NCBI GenBank assembly: GCA_031292145.1
Contig: JARLHR010000074.1
Span: forward strand, 31,376-95,375
Direction of reading: 5' to 3'
DNA from: Clostridium sp.
GTDB lineage: Bacteria; Bacillota; Clostridia; Clostridiales; Clostridiaceae
DNA: 64,000 nucleotides
Below, piece after piece: positions 26,941 through 36,300 of the stretch (position 1 is the stretch's first letter; every line of letters starts with the position of its first letter). The notes under the pieces are model-generated. The model ran no database searches and was not told the DNA's origin. It worked only from the letters and a program-made list of their open reading frames with translations. The translations under genes were made by a program, and so were the position numbers.

Positions 26941-27483
26941 ATGATTTTTTTTGGGCATTTAGGTTTAACTACTGGAGCTATAAAGGCATATGAAGTAATT
27001 TCTCATAAAGATAAAAAGTTAAGTGATAAAGTTTTAATTGATTACAGAGTTGTTCTGATTGGAGCAATATTACCTGATATTATAGATAAACCAATTGGTG
27101 CTGGTTTATTTCGCAGTACATTCCATAATAGCCGTATTTTTGGACATACACTAATATTCTCGCTTTTATTGATTTTGATAGGTTTCTATATGTTAAATAA
27201 ACGTGGGAAAAAGAATATTTTAATATTTGGAATTTGTAGTTCTATTCATTTAGTATTAGATAGTATGTGGTTATATCCTGACATATTGTTTTGGCCATAC
27301 TTCGGATGGAGGTTTCCTGAAAGGCCAGAAGGAAATTGGGTAAGCAGTGATATGATTAGACTTATTACAGACCAAAGTTATTACCTGCCTGAATTAATAG
27401 GTTTTATAATTATTGCGTATTTTTTTATACGGCTTTTAAGGAATAAACAGATGAAGTATTTTATAAGTCAAGGAAAATTATAG
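26941..27483 (+). CDS. YdjM-like membrane-bound metal-dependent hydrolase (DUF457 type)
   Basis: A 180-residue membrane protein with several helices and conserved polar residues: FFGHLGLTTGAI, ILPDIIDKPIGAG, HNSRIFGHTLIF and SSIHLVLDSMW. The His and Asp residues in this order are those of the YdjM/DUF457 family, predicted to be membrane-embedded metal-dependent hydrolases. SD GGAGGG lies 5 bases before the ATG. The substrate is unknown. A second family feature, the aromatic loop LFWPYFGWRFPE, is present. Confidence 0.75.
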   Translation: MIFFGHLGLTTGAIKAYEVISHKDKKLSDKVLIDYRVVLIGAILPDIIDKPIGAGLFRSTFHNSRIFGHTLIFSLLLILIGFYMLNKRGKKNILIFGICSSIHLVLDSMWLYPDILFWPYFGWRFPERPEGNWVSSDMIRLITDQSYYLPELIGFIIIAYFFIRLLRNKQMKYFISQGKL

Positions 27484-27663
27484 TTTTAACGAAGAACATG
27501 TAGTTAGCAAACATACTATCGGTCTTGACAATATTTTTGGATTATGGAATGATAATTAAATACTAGAAAACTATTAATGAATTAATTACTTTATGAATAG
27601 ATGCTGTATTACTTGGATTAGGTGGTATAATTGAACATGCTAAAGATTTTTTAAAGAGGGTTA

Positions 27664-30600
27664 ATGAGTAGTATGAAAAGAATAAATGAAGCTTTTAGTG
27701 ATTATAAATCCGGTGGGAACATAATTAACGCCGTTATAGAATCCGTAACTTTACGTAAAAGAACTAAAATCTTAGAAATGGAAATTAGTTCAGATAAATA
27801 TATTGAATTAGGAGAAATTGAGGGCTTTAATAATTTTATAAAAGAAAGATTTGACTTAAACGATACTAAAATTTTTGTTAAGTATACTGAGGGAGTGAAT
27901 ATAAAGCCTATAGAAGAGGAATTGAAAAACATTTTATTTTCTATGTCAAATAAATATCCTGCTTTAAAAGCAGTGGTGAATAATGGCGAATACGAAATAG
28001 ATGGAAAAACTATAAATTTCAATTTGAAAATTCCAGTAGCAGGTTTTTTGAAAACCATGGAATATGATACAAAAATTAACAGAGCTATAAAAAGCCTATA
28101 TGGTACACACTATAATATTAATTTTGTTGATAAATTAGGTAGTGAAGAGTTAGTAAAAATTGCAGAAGATAAACGCGCAAATGAAATGATGTTTATTAAA
28201 GAAATTAAAACTACGCAAAGCAATAATACCCCTGAATTACCTAAGAAAGTCGAAGAAAGCAAACCGGAAGTAAAGGCAGAAGGTGATGATAAAAAAGCAA
28301 ATTCACTATTAATTGTTGGCAGAAATCCTAACATTAAGGAACCAGTAGTAAAAATTACTGATATCACACCAAATGAGGGTAGGGTAGTTATACAAGGCGA
28401 AGTATCTAATATAGAAGCAAAGGAATTAAGAAGTGGAAAAACTTTAATTTCTTTTGACTTATATGATGGATCAAATTCCATGACTTGTAAGGTGTTTTGC
28501 AAGCCTGGCGAAGATTCTGAAGTATTACCTAAACTTAAAAAAGCTAAGGGCGTTAAGCTTGCTGGAAATGCAGGTTATAGTAATTTTTCTCATGAAGTTG
28601 AGCTTATTGCTAATACTGTAATTGAAACAGATGGAATGAGGAAGGTTAAGAGACAGGATAATGCAGAGGTGAAGAGAGTGGAACTTCACATGCATACACA
28701 AATGAGCCAAATGGATGCCATGTCCAGTGCCAGTGATTTGATTAAAAGAGCCATGAGTTGGGGAATGAAATCTATTGCCATAACTGATCATGGAGTGGTG
28801 CAGTCATTTCCTGAAGCACATAAACTTTTAGGAAGAGATAATCCAGACATGAAAGTTATATATGGAGTAGAAGGTTATTTGGCACCTGATAAAAAGCCAT
28901 CTGTAACAAATATTAAGGGGCAGAGCATTGATACAACATATTGTGTTCTAGATTTGGAAACCACAGGCTTTTCTCCAGTAACAGAGAAAATTACTGAAAT
29001 AGGAGTTATGAAAATCAAGGATGGAAAGGTAATAGATAAATTTAGCTGCTTTGTTAATCCTGAAAAGTCAATTCCATCAAGGGTTGTGGAAGTTACTAAT
29101 ATAACCGATGATATGGTGAGAAATGCGGAAACCATAGATAAGGTATTCCCTAAAATGATGGAATTTATTGAAGGAAGTGTTTTAGTTGCTCATAATGCTG
29201 AATTTGATATCAACTTTTTAAAGCATAATTCAAGGGTTTTAGGCTATGAGTTTGATTTTACCTATGTGGATACCTTGTCTTTAGCACAAGAAATCTTCCC
29301 GGATTTTAAAACTTATAAATTAGGAAGAATTGCTAAAAACCTTGGAATAAAGGTGGAGGTTGCTCATAGAGCTTTAGATGACGTGGATACCACTGTTAAG
29401 GTGTTTAACATAATGATTGAAAAGCTAAAGGAAAGGGGAGCAGAAACACTTGAGGATATTGAAGTTTATGCTTCTGATGAGGAATCCAGGAAGCAAGCCT
29501 ATAAAAAGGTTAAAACTAATCATATAATAATACTAGCAAAGGATTCTGTGGGCTTAAAGAACTTGTATAAGCTTGTATCATATTCACATTTAGATTATTT
29601 TTATAAAAAGCCGCGTATATTAAAGAGTATGCTAAAAAAATATTCTGAAGGCTTAATCATTGGAAGTGCCTGCAGCGAAGGTGAGCTATTTCAAGCAATA
29701 CTTCTAGGAAAATCTGAGGAGAAAATAGAAGCAATTGCAAACTTCTATGATTATTTAGAGATTCAGCCTTTGGGTAATAATGATTATTTAGTAAGGCAGG
29801 AGCAGGTACCAAGTAAAGAATACCTAAAGGAAATTAATAAAAAAATAATAGCACTAGCAGAAAAATTAAATAAACCTGTTGTGGCAACAGGAGACGTTCA
29901 CTTCTTAGATCCCGAGGACGAGATATACAGGCGTATATTAGAAGCAGGACAGGGCTTTAAGGATGCTGATGATCAAGCTCCATTATATTTAAGAACCACT
30001 GAGGAGATGCTTAATGAATTTGCCTATTTAGGAAGAGAAAAGGCTTATGAAGTTGTTGTTACAAACACCAATAAGGTAGCAGATATGTGTGAGCAGATTA
30101 GTCCTATTTCACCTGAAAAATGTCCACCACACATTGAGGGCTGCGAACAGACTATTAAAGATATTGCATATGATAAGGCCCATGAACTGTATGGAGATCC
30201 GCTTCCAGAAATCGTTCAGGCTAGACTAGATAGAGAGTTGGATTCCATCATAAAAAATGGATTCTCCGTAATGTATATTATCGCTCAAAAGCTAGTATGG
30301 AAATCAAATGAAGATGGCTATTTGGTAGGTTCCAGAGGATCTGTTGGTTCATCTTTTGTAGCAAATATGACTGGTATAACAGAAGTAAACGCATTGCCAC
30401 CGCACTATAGATGCTCCAAATGCAAGCATTCTGACTTTTCGGATTATGGTGCTAAAATTGGTTTCGACTTACCTGATAAGGACTGTCCTATCTGCAACGA
30501 AAAGCTAGTTAAGGATGGTATAGACATACCATTTGAAACCTTTTTAGGCTTTAATGGAGATAAGGAGCCGGATATAGATTTAAACTTCTCAGGAGAATAT

Positions 30601-32013
30601 CAGGCAAAAGCCCATAGATATACAGAGGTTATCTTTGGAAAGGGCACAACCTTTAAGGCTGGAACTATAGGTACTATAGCAGAAAAGACAGCTTTTGGTT
30701 ATGTGAAAAAGTATTATGAGGAAAAAAATATTCCAATAAACAAGGCAGAAACAATGAGAATATCAGTAGGGTGTACAGGTATAAAAAGAACTTCAGGGCA
30801 GCATCCAGGAGGAATTATAGTTGTACCAAAGGGGCGCGAAATCTTTGAATTTTGCCCTGTACAGCATCCTGCAGATGATGCTAATTCAGATATTATAACA
30901 ACCCATTTTGATTATCACTCCATTGACCAGAACTTATTAAAGCTGGATATACTAGGGCATGACGATCCGACAGTTATAAGAATGCTTCAGGATATAACTG
31001 GGGTTGAACCAAAAGATATACCAATGGATGATAAGAAGACTATGTCTATATTCTCATCCACTGAGGCCCTAGGAGTAACACCACAGCAGATAAATTCAAA
31101 GGTAGGGACTTTTGGAATTCCTGAATTTGGAACCAAGTTTGTAAGGGGAATGCTTGTAGATACAAATCCTAAAATTTTCTCGGATTTAATATTTATATCA
31201 GGGCTTTCCCACGGTACCGATGTTTGGGTAGGAAATGCTAAGGACTTAATTGATGCGGGAATAGTAACCTTAAGTGAGGCAATATGTACGAGAGATGATA
31301 TTATGATTTATCTTATCAAAAAAGGACTGCCACCAGGCGATGCCTTTAAGATAATGGAGTTAGTACGTAAGGGGCAGGCATTGAAGAATCCGTCTAAATG
31401 GGCAGAATATGAAGCATTAATGAGAGCGCATGATGTACCGGAATGGTATATAGATTCTTGTAAAAAGATAAAATACATGTTCCCTAAAGCCCATGCTGCA
31501 GCGTATGTAATGATGGCCTTCAGAATAGCCTGGTTTAAGGTGCACATCCCCCAGGCTTATTACGCAACATACTTTAGTATTAGAGCAAAGGCTTTCGATG
31601 CAGAATTTATGATTTATGGAAAAGAAAAGGTTAAGGAAAAGATGAAGGAAATTGATATACTGGGTTATGACGCCGCACCTAAGGATAAGGATATGTATGA
31701 TGATTTGGAGATTGTTCTGGAAATGTATGAGAGGGGCTTTAAATTTCTGCCAATCGATTTATACAAATCTCATGCTACAAAATTTCAGCTTGAGGAGGAT
31801 GGCATAAGACCACCTATAAATAGTATATCAGGAATGGGAAATGTGGCAGCAGAAGGTATAGCAAATGCTGCTTTAGAAAAAGAATTTAACTCAATAGAGG
31901 ATGTAAGGAAACGTTCAAAGATTGGTAATGCCGCTATAGAGTTGCTTAGAAAATTTGATTGTTTAAATGGTCTTCCTGAAAGTGATCAGATGAGCTTTTT
32001 TGATGCAGTGTAA
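27664..32013 (+). CDS. polC: DNA polymerase III PolC-type alpha subunit
   Basis: A full-length 1449-residue PolC. In order: N-terminal domain (1-200), OB-fold (about 225-325, ITDITPNEGRVVIQGEV), PHP domain start (VELHMHTQMSQMDAMSS), inserted DEDDh 3'-5' exonuclease (TTYCVLDLETTGFSPVTEKI at about 420, HNAEFDINFLKHNSR), PHP end, then the polymerase core with GSRGSVGSSFVANMTG, a four-Cys zinc motif (CSKCKHSDF ... CPICNEKL) and the catalytic EPDIDLNFSGEYQ. This is the leading replicase of low-GC Gram-positives. Start: ATG at 27664 has AGAGGG 3 bases upstream; ATG at 27673 is an alternative. Here it lacks the usual proS/rimP-nusA neighbours. Confidence 0.97.
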   Translation: MSSMKRINEAFSDYKSGGNIINAVIESVTLRKRTKILEMEISSDKYIELGEIEGFNNFIKERFDLNDTKIFVKYTEGVNIKPIEEELKNILFSMSNKYPALKAVVNNGEYEIDGKTINFNLKIPVAGFLKTMEYDTKINRAIKSLYGTHYNINFVDKLGSEELVKIAEDKRANEMMFIKEIKTTQSNNTPELPKKVEESKPEVKAEGDDKKANSLLIVGRNPNIKEPVVKITDITPNEGRVVIQGEVSNIEAKELRSGKTLISFDLYDGSNSMTCKVFCKPGEDSEVLPKLKKAKGVKLAGNAGYSNFSHEVELIANTVIETDGMRKVKRQDNAEVKRVELHMHTQMSQMDAMSSASDLIKRAMSWGMKSIAITDHGVVQSFPEAHKLLGRDNPDMKVIYGVEGYLAPDKKPSVTNIKGQSIDTTYCVLDLETTGFSPVTEKITEIGVMKIKDGKVIDKFSCFVNPEKSIPSRVVEVTNITDDMVRNAETIDKVFPKMMEFIEGSVLVAHNAEFDINFLKHNSRVLGYEFDFTYVDTLSLAQEIFPDFKTYKLGRIAKNLGIKVEVAHRALDDVDTTVKVFNIMIEKLKERGAETLEDIEVYASDEESRKQAYKKVKTNHIIILAKDSVGLKNLYKLVSYSHLDYFYKKPRILKSMLKKYSEGLIIGSACSEGELFQAILLGKSEEKIEAIANFYDYLEIQPLGNNDYLVRQEQVPSKEYLKEINKKIIALAEKLNKPVVATGDVHFLDPEDEIYRRILEAGQGFKDADDQAPLYLRTTEEMLNEFAYLGREKAYEVVVTNTNKVADMCEQISPISPEKCPPHIEGCEQTIKDIAYDKAHELYGDPLPEIVQARLDRELDSIIKNGFSVMYIIAQKLVWKSNEDGYLVGSRGSVGSSFVANMTGITEVNALPPHYRCSKCKHSDFSDYGAKIGFDLPDKDCPICNEKLVKDGIDIPFETFLGFNGDKEPDIDLNFSGEYQAKAHRYTEVIFGKGTTFKAGTIGTIAEKTAFGYVKKYYEEKNIPINKAETMRISVGCTGIKRTSGQHPGGIIVVPKGREIFEFCPVQHPADDANSDIITTHFDYHSIDQNLLKLDILGHDDPTVIRMLQDITGVEPKDIPMDDKKTMSIFSSTEALGVTPQQINSKVGTFGIPEFGTKFVRGMLVDTNPKIFSDLIFISGLSHGTDVWVGNAKDLIDAGIVTLSEAICTRDDIMIYLIKKGLPPGDAFKIMELVRKGQALKNPSKWAEYEALMRAHDVPEWYIDSCKKIKYMFPKAHAAAYVMMAFRIAWFKVHIPQAYYATYFSIRAKAFDAEFMIYGKEKVKEKMKEIDILGYDAAPKDKDMYDDLEIVLEMYERGFKFLPIDLYKSHATKFQLEEDGIRPPINSISGMGNVAAEGIANAALEKEFNSIEDVRKRSKIGNAAIELLRKFDCLNGLPESDQMSFFDAV

Positions 32014-32077
32014 ATTAATTATATTAATTACTTATTGTGTAAAACTATTAATAGTATAATCAAATATTTGAAGAAAT

Positions 32078-32281
32078 TAGACACATGAAAGAAAATAACA
32101 AGTCCAAAATGCCATGATTATTTTTCATCAGGCAAGGAAGTAAATTGCCATCATAGCTGATCTATTAGGTCAATTTGCTGGCGTAGCATGATGGGAAATG
32201 GGCACTTATGAAAAGAGCAGCTATGCTGCAATACGGAACTTTTCTAGCAGATGGACTTGTTATTTTTTTGAATGTGCCTTA
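32078..32281. repeat. Dispersed inverted-repeat element, long form with inserted module (copy 6)
   Basis: About 204 bp from AGACACATGAAAGAAAATAA, then CAAGTCC, to GGACTTGTTATTTTTTTGAA and TGTGCCTTA. The core resembles the other long copies (GGCAAGGAAGTAAATTGCCA, GGCGTAGCATGATGGGAAAT). An extra piece of about 45 bp (32205-32255, with AAAGAGCAGCTATGCTGCAA) sits near the right end and recurs at 50499-50540. It lies 64 bp after the polC stop codon. Confidence 0.85.
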
Positions 32282-32287
32282 GCTAAG

Positions 32288-32323
32288 ATACCGCATTATT
32301 CAAAATGAATTTGCGGTATTTTT
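32288..32323 (+). terminator. Hairpin with T-run after polC and repeat copy 6
   Basis: ATACCGCA and TGCGGTAT form an 8-bp stem, followed by five T residues. It leads straight into TTTTTGATTGTGCCTTA, a lone repeat end of the dispersed family (32319-32336), so a partial element abuts copy 6. Confidence 0.6.
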
Positions 32324-32336
32324 GATTGTGCCTTAC

Positions 32337-32725
32337 TGCAGTGACTTGTATATCTAGCTTTGCTATGGGCTTTTTTAGAATAGTTTTGAAAGATATCCTT
32401 AAAGTTTATGTTTCGATTATGAAATATCCCCAGATCTATATTAAACATTTATATTCACAAAAATATTCATCATAGAATATATTATAAATAAGAAATATAT
32501 AATAATTACAGAATATGTTAAGTCTGTTAAATTGGGATTATTATAAATTTGCAATAAAATTATATAATATATTAGTCTAATTTATAAATACATATATATA
32601 TCAACTTAAACTTAAGATTTAAAAACATTTAATGATATATTTATGTATGAAAATTACAAATGAATAAATAGAATTAAAGGTATGATTTTACTCTGAAATT
32701 TATATGTACAAAGGAGTTGTATTAA
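32337..32725. other. AT-rich intergenic region before the Cys-rich protein
   Basis: About 390 bp, strongly AT-rich with many TATA-like runs and no reading frame or recognisable repeat. It should contain the promoter of the gene at 32726. AAAGGAG ends about 9 bases before that ATG. Confidence 0.45.
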
Positions 32726-33085
32726 ATGAAAAGATACACTGAGAACAAGTGTACTAAAGAATCATGTGAGTTATGTAGTTGTATTAATGCTAAGCCAGTA
32801 GATATGGAAAGACATGGAGCTAAATTATTAACCGTAAGAATAAAAATAAATAATGTATGTATAGGCAAAAAAGTAGCTATTGCAGCTGTTTTATGTGATG
32901 AAGGTGATAGAATAGTTGCATTTAAAGGTTTCATTACAATGGCACAGGAAGAAAATGCATGTGATCACGAAGCATGTGGAACTATTGAACGTAAAATAGT
33001 GTTTGTAATTCCAGAACATGAACAATGTGATACAAGAAAATTAAAAGTTCGTACCATAAGCAATTATATATATCCATGTGATTAA
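32726..33085 (+). CDS. Cys-rich protein of unknown function (119 aa)
   Basis: AAAGGAG before the ATG and a strong terminator after the stop support a real gene. The 119 residues have nine Cys: a cluster near the start (CTKESCELCSC), single Cys at NVCIGKK and VLCDEG, CDHEACG in the middle, and QCDT plus a final PCD. The body has beta-strand-like stretches (LLTVRIKINNVCIGKKVAIA, RKIVFVIPEH, LKVRTISNYIYP). It has no signal peptide or membrane helix. I do not recognise the family with certainty. Paired Cys could bind metal or form disulfides; which one cannot be read here. Confidence 0.65.
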   Translation: MKRYTENKCTKESCELCSCINAKPVDMERHGAKLLTVRIKINNVCIGKKVAIAAVLCDEGDRIVAFKGFITMAQEENACDHEACGTIERKIVFVIPEHEQCDTRKLKVRTISNYIYPCD

Positions 33086-33101
33086 AATAATTAATTGAAT
33101 A

Positions 33102-33152
33102 AAAAGCACTTATGAGTAGAGGGAATTAATTAGACTACTCATAAGTGCTTTT
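33102..33152. terminator. Strong intrinsic terminator (18-bp stem)
   Basis: AAAAGCACTTATGAGTAG and CTACTCATAAGTGCTTTT form a perfect 18-bp stem over a 15-base loop, 16 bp after the stop codon of the Cys-rich gene. A/T tracts on both sides allow action in both directions. Confidence 0.85.
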
Positions 33153-33205
33153 AAAGCATACATATTTTCGGCGAATGAATTTAATTAACTTTTGATTGTG
33201 CCTTA

Positions 33206-33236
33206 TTGACTTGAAGTAGGCTACAGATGCTATAAT
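33206..33236 (+). promoter_or_regulatory. MerR-type promoter with 19-bp spacer, upstream of the MerR gene
   Basis: TTGACT (33206-33211) and TATAAT (33231-33236) are 19 bp apart. A spacer this long is a hallmark of promoters that MerR-family activators untwist. The spacer holds the small dyad GTAGGCTAC. The start codon follows at 33258, which leaves a very short leader. Just upstream lies a repeat-end sequence (TTTTGATTGTGCCTTA, about 33191-33206). Confidence 0.6.
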
Positions 33237-33257
33237 GTCAAAAGGAGGTGAAACATT

Positions 33258-33644
33258 ATGACAATTGCAGAAGTAAGTAAAAAATTTGAGCTTTCCCATG
33301 ATACACTCAGATATTATGAACGCATTGGACTGCTTCCAGGAGTAAACCGTAATAAAAGTGGAATTAGGAACTATTCGGAAGAAGACTGCAAGTGGGTAGA
33401 ATTTATCAAATGTATGAGAAGTGCAGGCCTTCCTATTGAAGTCTTAATTGTGTATGTTGAGCTGTTTCAACAAGGAGATGGAACTATTGAAGCAAGAAAA
33501 GAGCTATTAAAAGAACAACGAAAGCAGTTAGTTGAAAAAATGGAAGATATGAAAAAAACAATAGAACGCTTGGATTATAAAATAGAAAGATATGAAAAAG
33601 GAATAGTTGCGAAAGAAAAGGAACTAAAAAGAACGGATGACTAG
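33258..33644 (+). CDS. MerR-family transcriptional regulator (AdhR/YyaN-like)
   Basis: The 128-residue protein begins with the winged helix-turn-helix MTIAEVSKKFELSHDTLRYY then ERIGLLPGVNRNKSGIRNY, characteristic of MerR regulators. It continues with CMRSAGLPIEVLIVYVELFQ and a C-terminal coiled coil (EQRKQLVEKMEDMKKTIERL). There is a single Cys-bearing position before GLP and no metal-binding Cys loop, so it resembles the AdhR-type group that responds to aldehydes or electrophiles. SD AAAGGAGGTG precedes the ATG. Matching 19-bp-spacer promoters lie before this gene and before the aldo/keto reductase, so it probably controls both. Confidence 0.88.
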   Translation: MTIAEVSKKFELSHDTLRYYERIGLLPGVNRNKSGIRNYSEEDCKWVEFIKCMRSAGLPIEVLIVYVELFQQGDGTIEARKELLKEQRKQLVEKMEDMKKTIERLDYKIERYEKGIVAKEKELKRTDD

Positions 33645-33685
33645 TATTTCTGTATCGTATATGTAAAATTATGAAATGTTCGCCG

Positions 33686-33727
33686 TTTACACTTGGTAGG
33701 GAATTAAAAAGTGTAAAGAGTTTTTTT
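33686..33727 (+). terminator. Intrinsic terminator of the MerR-family gene
   Basis: TTTACACTT and AAGTGTAAA form a perfect 9-bp stem, followed by GAG and seven T residues. Confidence 0.8.
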
Positions 33728-33757
33728 ATTATATATTTTCACACAGAGAAAAACATC

Positions 33758-33788
33758 TTGACTTAGAGCTCACTCTAAGTGGTAGAAT
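33758..33788 (+). promoter_or_regulatory. MerR-type promoter/operator before the aldo/keto reductase
   Basis: TTGACT (33758-33763) and TAGAAT (33783-33788) are 19 bp apart. Between and overlapping them lies ACTTAGAG-CTCA-CTCTAAGT (33761-33780), a perfect inverted repeat with 8-bp arms. This is the classic layout of a MerR-activated promoter. The regulator encoded at 33258 is the obvious candidate to bind it. Confidence 0.75.
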
Positions 33789-33854
33789 TTAGACAGTAGG
33801 GAAAAATAATTTGAAATCCAATAAAAACAATTAAGATAACGAAGGATAATTATT

Positions 33855-33908
33855 ATGAAGTACAGAAAATTATGCGGAATAGACATTGAACGTGCTTACC
33901 TGCATTAA
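33855..33908 (+). pseudogene. Possible N-terminal remnant of an aldo/keto reductase (17 aa)
   Basis: GAAGGA followed by an ATG opens the frame [17 protein letters not shown], then stop. MKYRKLG..I is a common opening of aldo/keto reductases, so this may be a gene start left by deletion, or a short leader peptide on the transcript from 33788 to the next gene. It is too short to be sure. Confidence 0.25.
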
Positions 33909-33954
33909 TGAAATTATTTCGAGAAATAAGTTAAAATTAGGAGGGAATACAGAG

Positions 33955-35067
33955 ATGGAAAAGAAGAAATTAGGATTTGGCTTGATGCGATTACCAGTAG
34001 ATGAGGCTGAAAATATTGACTTGAAAACAGTTGAAAAAATGGTTGATACTTTTTTAGAAAGAGGATTTACTTATTTTGATACAGCTTATATGTACCATGC
34101 ATTTAAGAGTGAAATTGCTTTAAGAGAAGCTTTAGTAAAACGTCATAAAAGAGATAGTTTTACTGTAGCAACAAAGCTGCCAACTATGTTTTTGAAAAAA
34201 GAGGGAGATCAAGAAAGAATTTTTGACGAACAGTTAGAAAAATGTGGTGTAGATTATTTTGATTACTATCTGCTTCATAATTTAGGAGTAACACATTATG
34301 AGATAGCTAAAAAATTTAACAGCTTTGCATTTATTCAAAAAAAGAAAGAAGAAGGTAAAATAAAAAATATAGGTTTTTCTTATCATGATAATGCAGAGTT
34401 GTTAGATGAGATTTTAACTGCTCATCCGGAGGTAGATTTTGTTCAATTACAAATTAATTATATTGATTGGGATAATGAAAGTATTCAATCTAGAAAATGC
34501 TATGAAATTGCAAGAAAGCATAACAAACCAGTAATTGTTATGGAGCCAATTAAAGGCGGTACTCTAGCAAATGTACCTGAAGAAGCTGAAAGATTGTTTA
34601 AAGAATATCATCATGATATGTCTATACCATCATGGGCAATCCGTTTTGTAGCTAGTCATGAGGGGATAATGATGGTTCTAAGTGGAATGTCTAATATGGA
34701 ACAATTGTTGGATAATACAGGATATATGCAAGATTTTAAACCATTTGTAAAGGAAGAATATGATATTGTTGAAAAGGCAGTTGATATTATTAATAAATCA
34801 ATTACTGTTCCATGTACAGCCTGTGAATATTGTGTAAAAGGCTGCCCTAAAAATATTGCTATTCCAAAATACTTTGCACTGTATAATACTGAAAAACAAT
34901 GGATGAGCTCCGGTTTTTCAACACAAAAAGTATATTATGGTAATTATACAAAAACATATGGAAAAGCATCAGATTGTATTGGATGCAAGCAGTGTGAAAG
35001 AGAATGTCCTCAGCATATTGAAATTACAAAACATTTAAAGGACGTAGCTGATACGTTTGAAGCATAG
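33955..35067 (+). CDS. Aldo/keto reductase with C-terminal 4Fe-4S ferredoxin domain
   Basis: A 370-residue protein starting at ATG 33955 ([18 protein letters not shown]), nine bases after AGGAGGG. The TIM-barrel domain has [10 protein letters not shown] (catalytic Asp and Tyr), VATKLPT (Lys) and DYYLLHNLG (His). The C-terminal 90 residues hold [12 protein letters not shown] and [14 protein letters not shown], two sets of Cys for 4Fe-4S clusters. Such fused enzymes are common in clostridia; they are thought to reduce aldehydes or ketones with electrons from NAD(P)H or Fe-S donors. It is under the MerR-type promoter at 33758. The substrate is unknown. Confidence 0.9.
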   Translation: MEKKKLGFGLMRLPVDEAENIDLKTVEKMVDTFLERGFTYFDTAYMYHAFKSEIALREALVKRHKRDSFTVATKLPTMFLKKEGDQERIFDEQLEKCGVDYFDYYLLHNLGVTHYEIAKKFNSFAFIQKKKEEGKIKNIGFSYHDNAELLDEILTAHPEVDFVQLQINYIDWDNESIQSRKCYEIARKHNKPVIVMEPIKGGTLANVPEEAERLFKEYHHDMSIPSWAIRFVASHEGIMMVLSGMSNMEQLLDNTGYMQDFKPFVKEEYDIVEKAVDIINKSITVPCTACEYCVKGCPKNIAIPKYFALYNTEKQWMSSGFSTQKVYYGNYTKTYGKASDCIGCKQCERECPQHIEITKHLKDVADTFEA

Positions 35068-35192
35068 GGTTATTAAAGTGTAAAGATGCTGACATCGAAG
35101 CCAGCCTTATATTCTTTGAGCGAGAAGAAAATATATATACAAACTCAAAATTACTAATATATTTATGGAATTATAAGAAAGGTGATGACGAT

Positions 35193-36206
35193 ATGGTAAA
35201 TGTTACATTGGGGAGAACAGGAATAACAGTAAACAGAAATGGATTTGGTGCTCTTCCAGTTCAACGTGTTTCTACAGGGGAAGCAGTAAAGCTGCTCCGA
35301 AAAGCTTATGATAATGGTATTAATTTTTTTGATACAGCAAAAAGTTATACAGATAGCGAGTATAAAATAGGTCTTGCTTTAAGTGATGTTAGGGCGAAAA
35401 TATTTATTGCAACAAAAACACCATCTACTACTGTAGAGGGATTTTGGCGTGATTTAGAAAATAGCCTTGTTTTACTTAAAACAGATTATATAGATATTTA
35501 TCAGTTTCATAATCCAAGCTTTTGTCCTAAACCAAATGATGGAACTGGACTGTATGAGGCTATGTTAGAGGCAAAAAAACAAGGAAAAATTCGTTTTATA
35601 GGTATTACCAATCATAGACTTGCAGTAGCTATAGAAGCTGTTGAATCAGGACTTTACGACACTTTACAGTTCCCATTTAGTTATCTTGCTGATAAAAAAG
35701 AAGAGGACGTAGTAAATCTATGCAAAGAGAAGAATGTGGGTTACATATGTATGAAGGCGTTGGCTGGCGGACTTATAACAAGAAGTGGTGTGGCTTATGC
35801 ATATCTTTCCCAGTTTGCCAACACTTTGCCTATTTGGGGAATTCAACGAGAAAATGAACTTGATGAATTTATTTCTTATATAGAAAATCCTCCTGTAATG
35901 ACAGCTGAGATTAAAGAATATATTGAAAATGAAAGAAAAGAACTTGTAGGTGAATTCTGTCGTGGCTGCGGATACTGTATGCCATGTCCTGCAGGTATAG
36001 AGATTAATAATTGTGCAAGAATGTCACTGCTTCTTCGCAGATCTCCAGCTGGAGGGCATCTTTCAGAAGAAGGGCAGGCTAAGATGAAAAAAATTGAAGA
36101 TTGCATAGAGTGTGGCAATTGCAAAGCTCATTGCCCTTATGGTCTTGATACTCCAAATCTTTTGAAGAGAAACTATGAGGACTATAAAACATTTTTGAAA
36201 AAATAA
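35193..36206 (+). CDS. Second aldo/keto reductase with C-terminal ferredoxin domain
   Basis: A 337-residue relative of the previous gene, 125 bp downstream. It starts MVNVTLGRTGITVNRNGFGA and has FFDTAKSYTDSEYKIG (Asp and Tyr), IATKTPS (Lys) and YQFHNPSF (His). The C-terminal part has CRGCGYCMPCPAGIEI and CIECGNCKAHCPYG, again two Cys clusters. Sequence likeness to the first enzyme is limited to motifs, so it is not a recent duplicate. SD AAAGGTGATG precedes the ATG. It is probably induced with its neighbour by the MerR-family regulator, as part of an electrophile or carbonyl response; that is inference. Confidence 0.88.
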   Translation: MVNVTLGRTGITVNRNGFGALPVQRVSTGEAVKLLRKAYDNGINFFDTAKSYTDSEYKIGLALSDVRAKIFIATKTPSTTVEGFWRDLENSLVLLKTDYIDIYQFHNPSFCPKPNDGTGLYEAMLEAKKQGKIRFIGITNHRLAVAIEAVESGLYDTLQFPFSYLADKKEEDVVNLCKEKNVGYICMKALAGGLITRSGVAYAYLSQFANTLPIWGIQRENELDEFISYIENPPVMTAEIKEYIENERKELVGEFCRGCGYCMPCPAGIEINNCARMSLLLRRSPAGGHLSEEGQAKMKKIEDCIECGNCKAHCPYGLDTPNLLKRNYEDYKTFLKK

Positions 36207-36300
36207 AGTAATATGAATATATTCTAATATAGATAGGGTATATAAGTCAGTTTATAAATAAGATATAAACTAATATTATGGATGGGAGGCGGAAATATAA

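Noticed and set aside
27594-27669. Short frame reading DAVLLGLGGIIEHAKDFLKR before polC
   Set aside because: Only about 25 codons after a stop, no start signal; possibly the end of a lost gene, but too short to call.
33886-33954. 5' extension of the first aldo/keto reductase
   Set aside because: The ATG at 33955 has a strong ribosome site and begins the conserved domain; the extension has neither.
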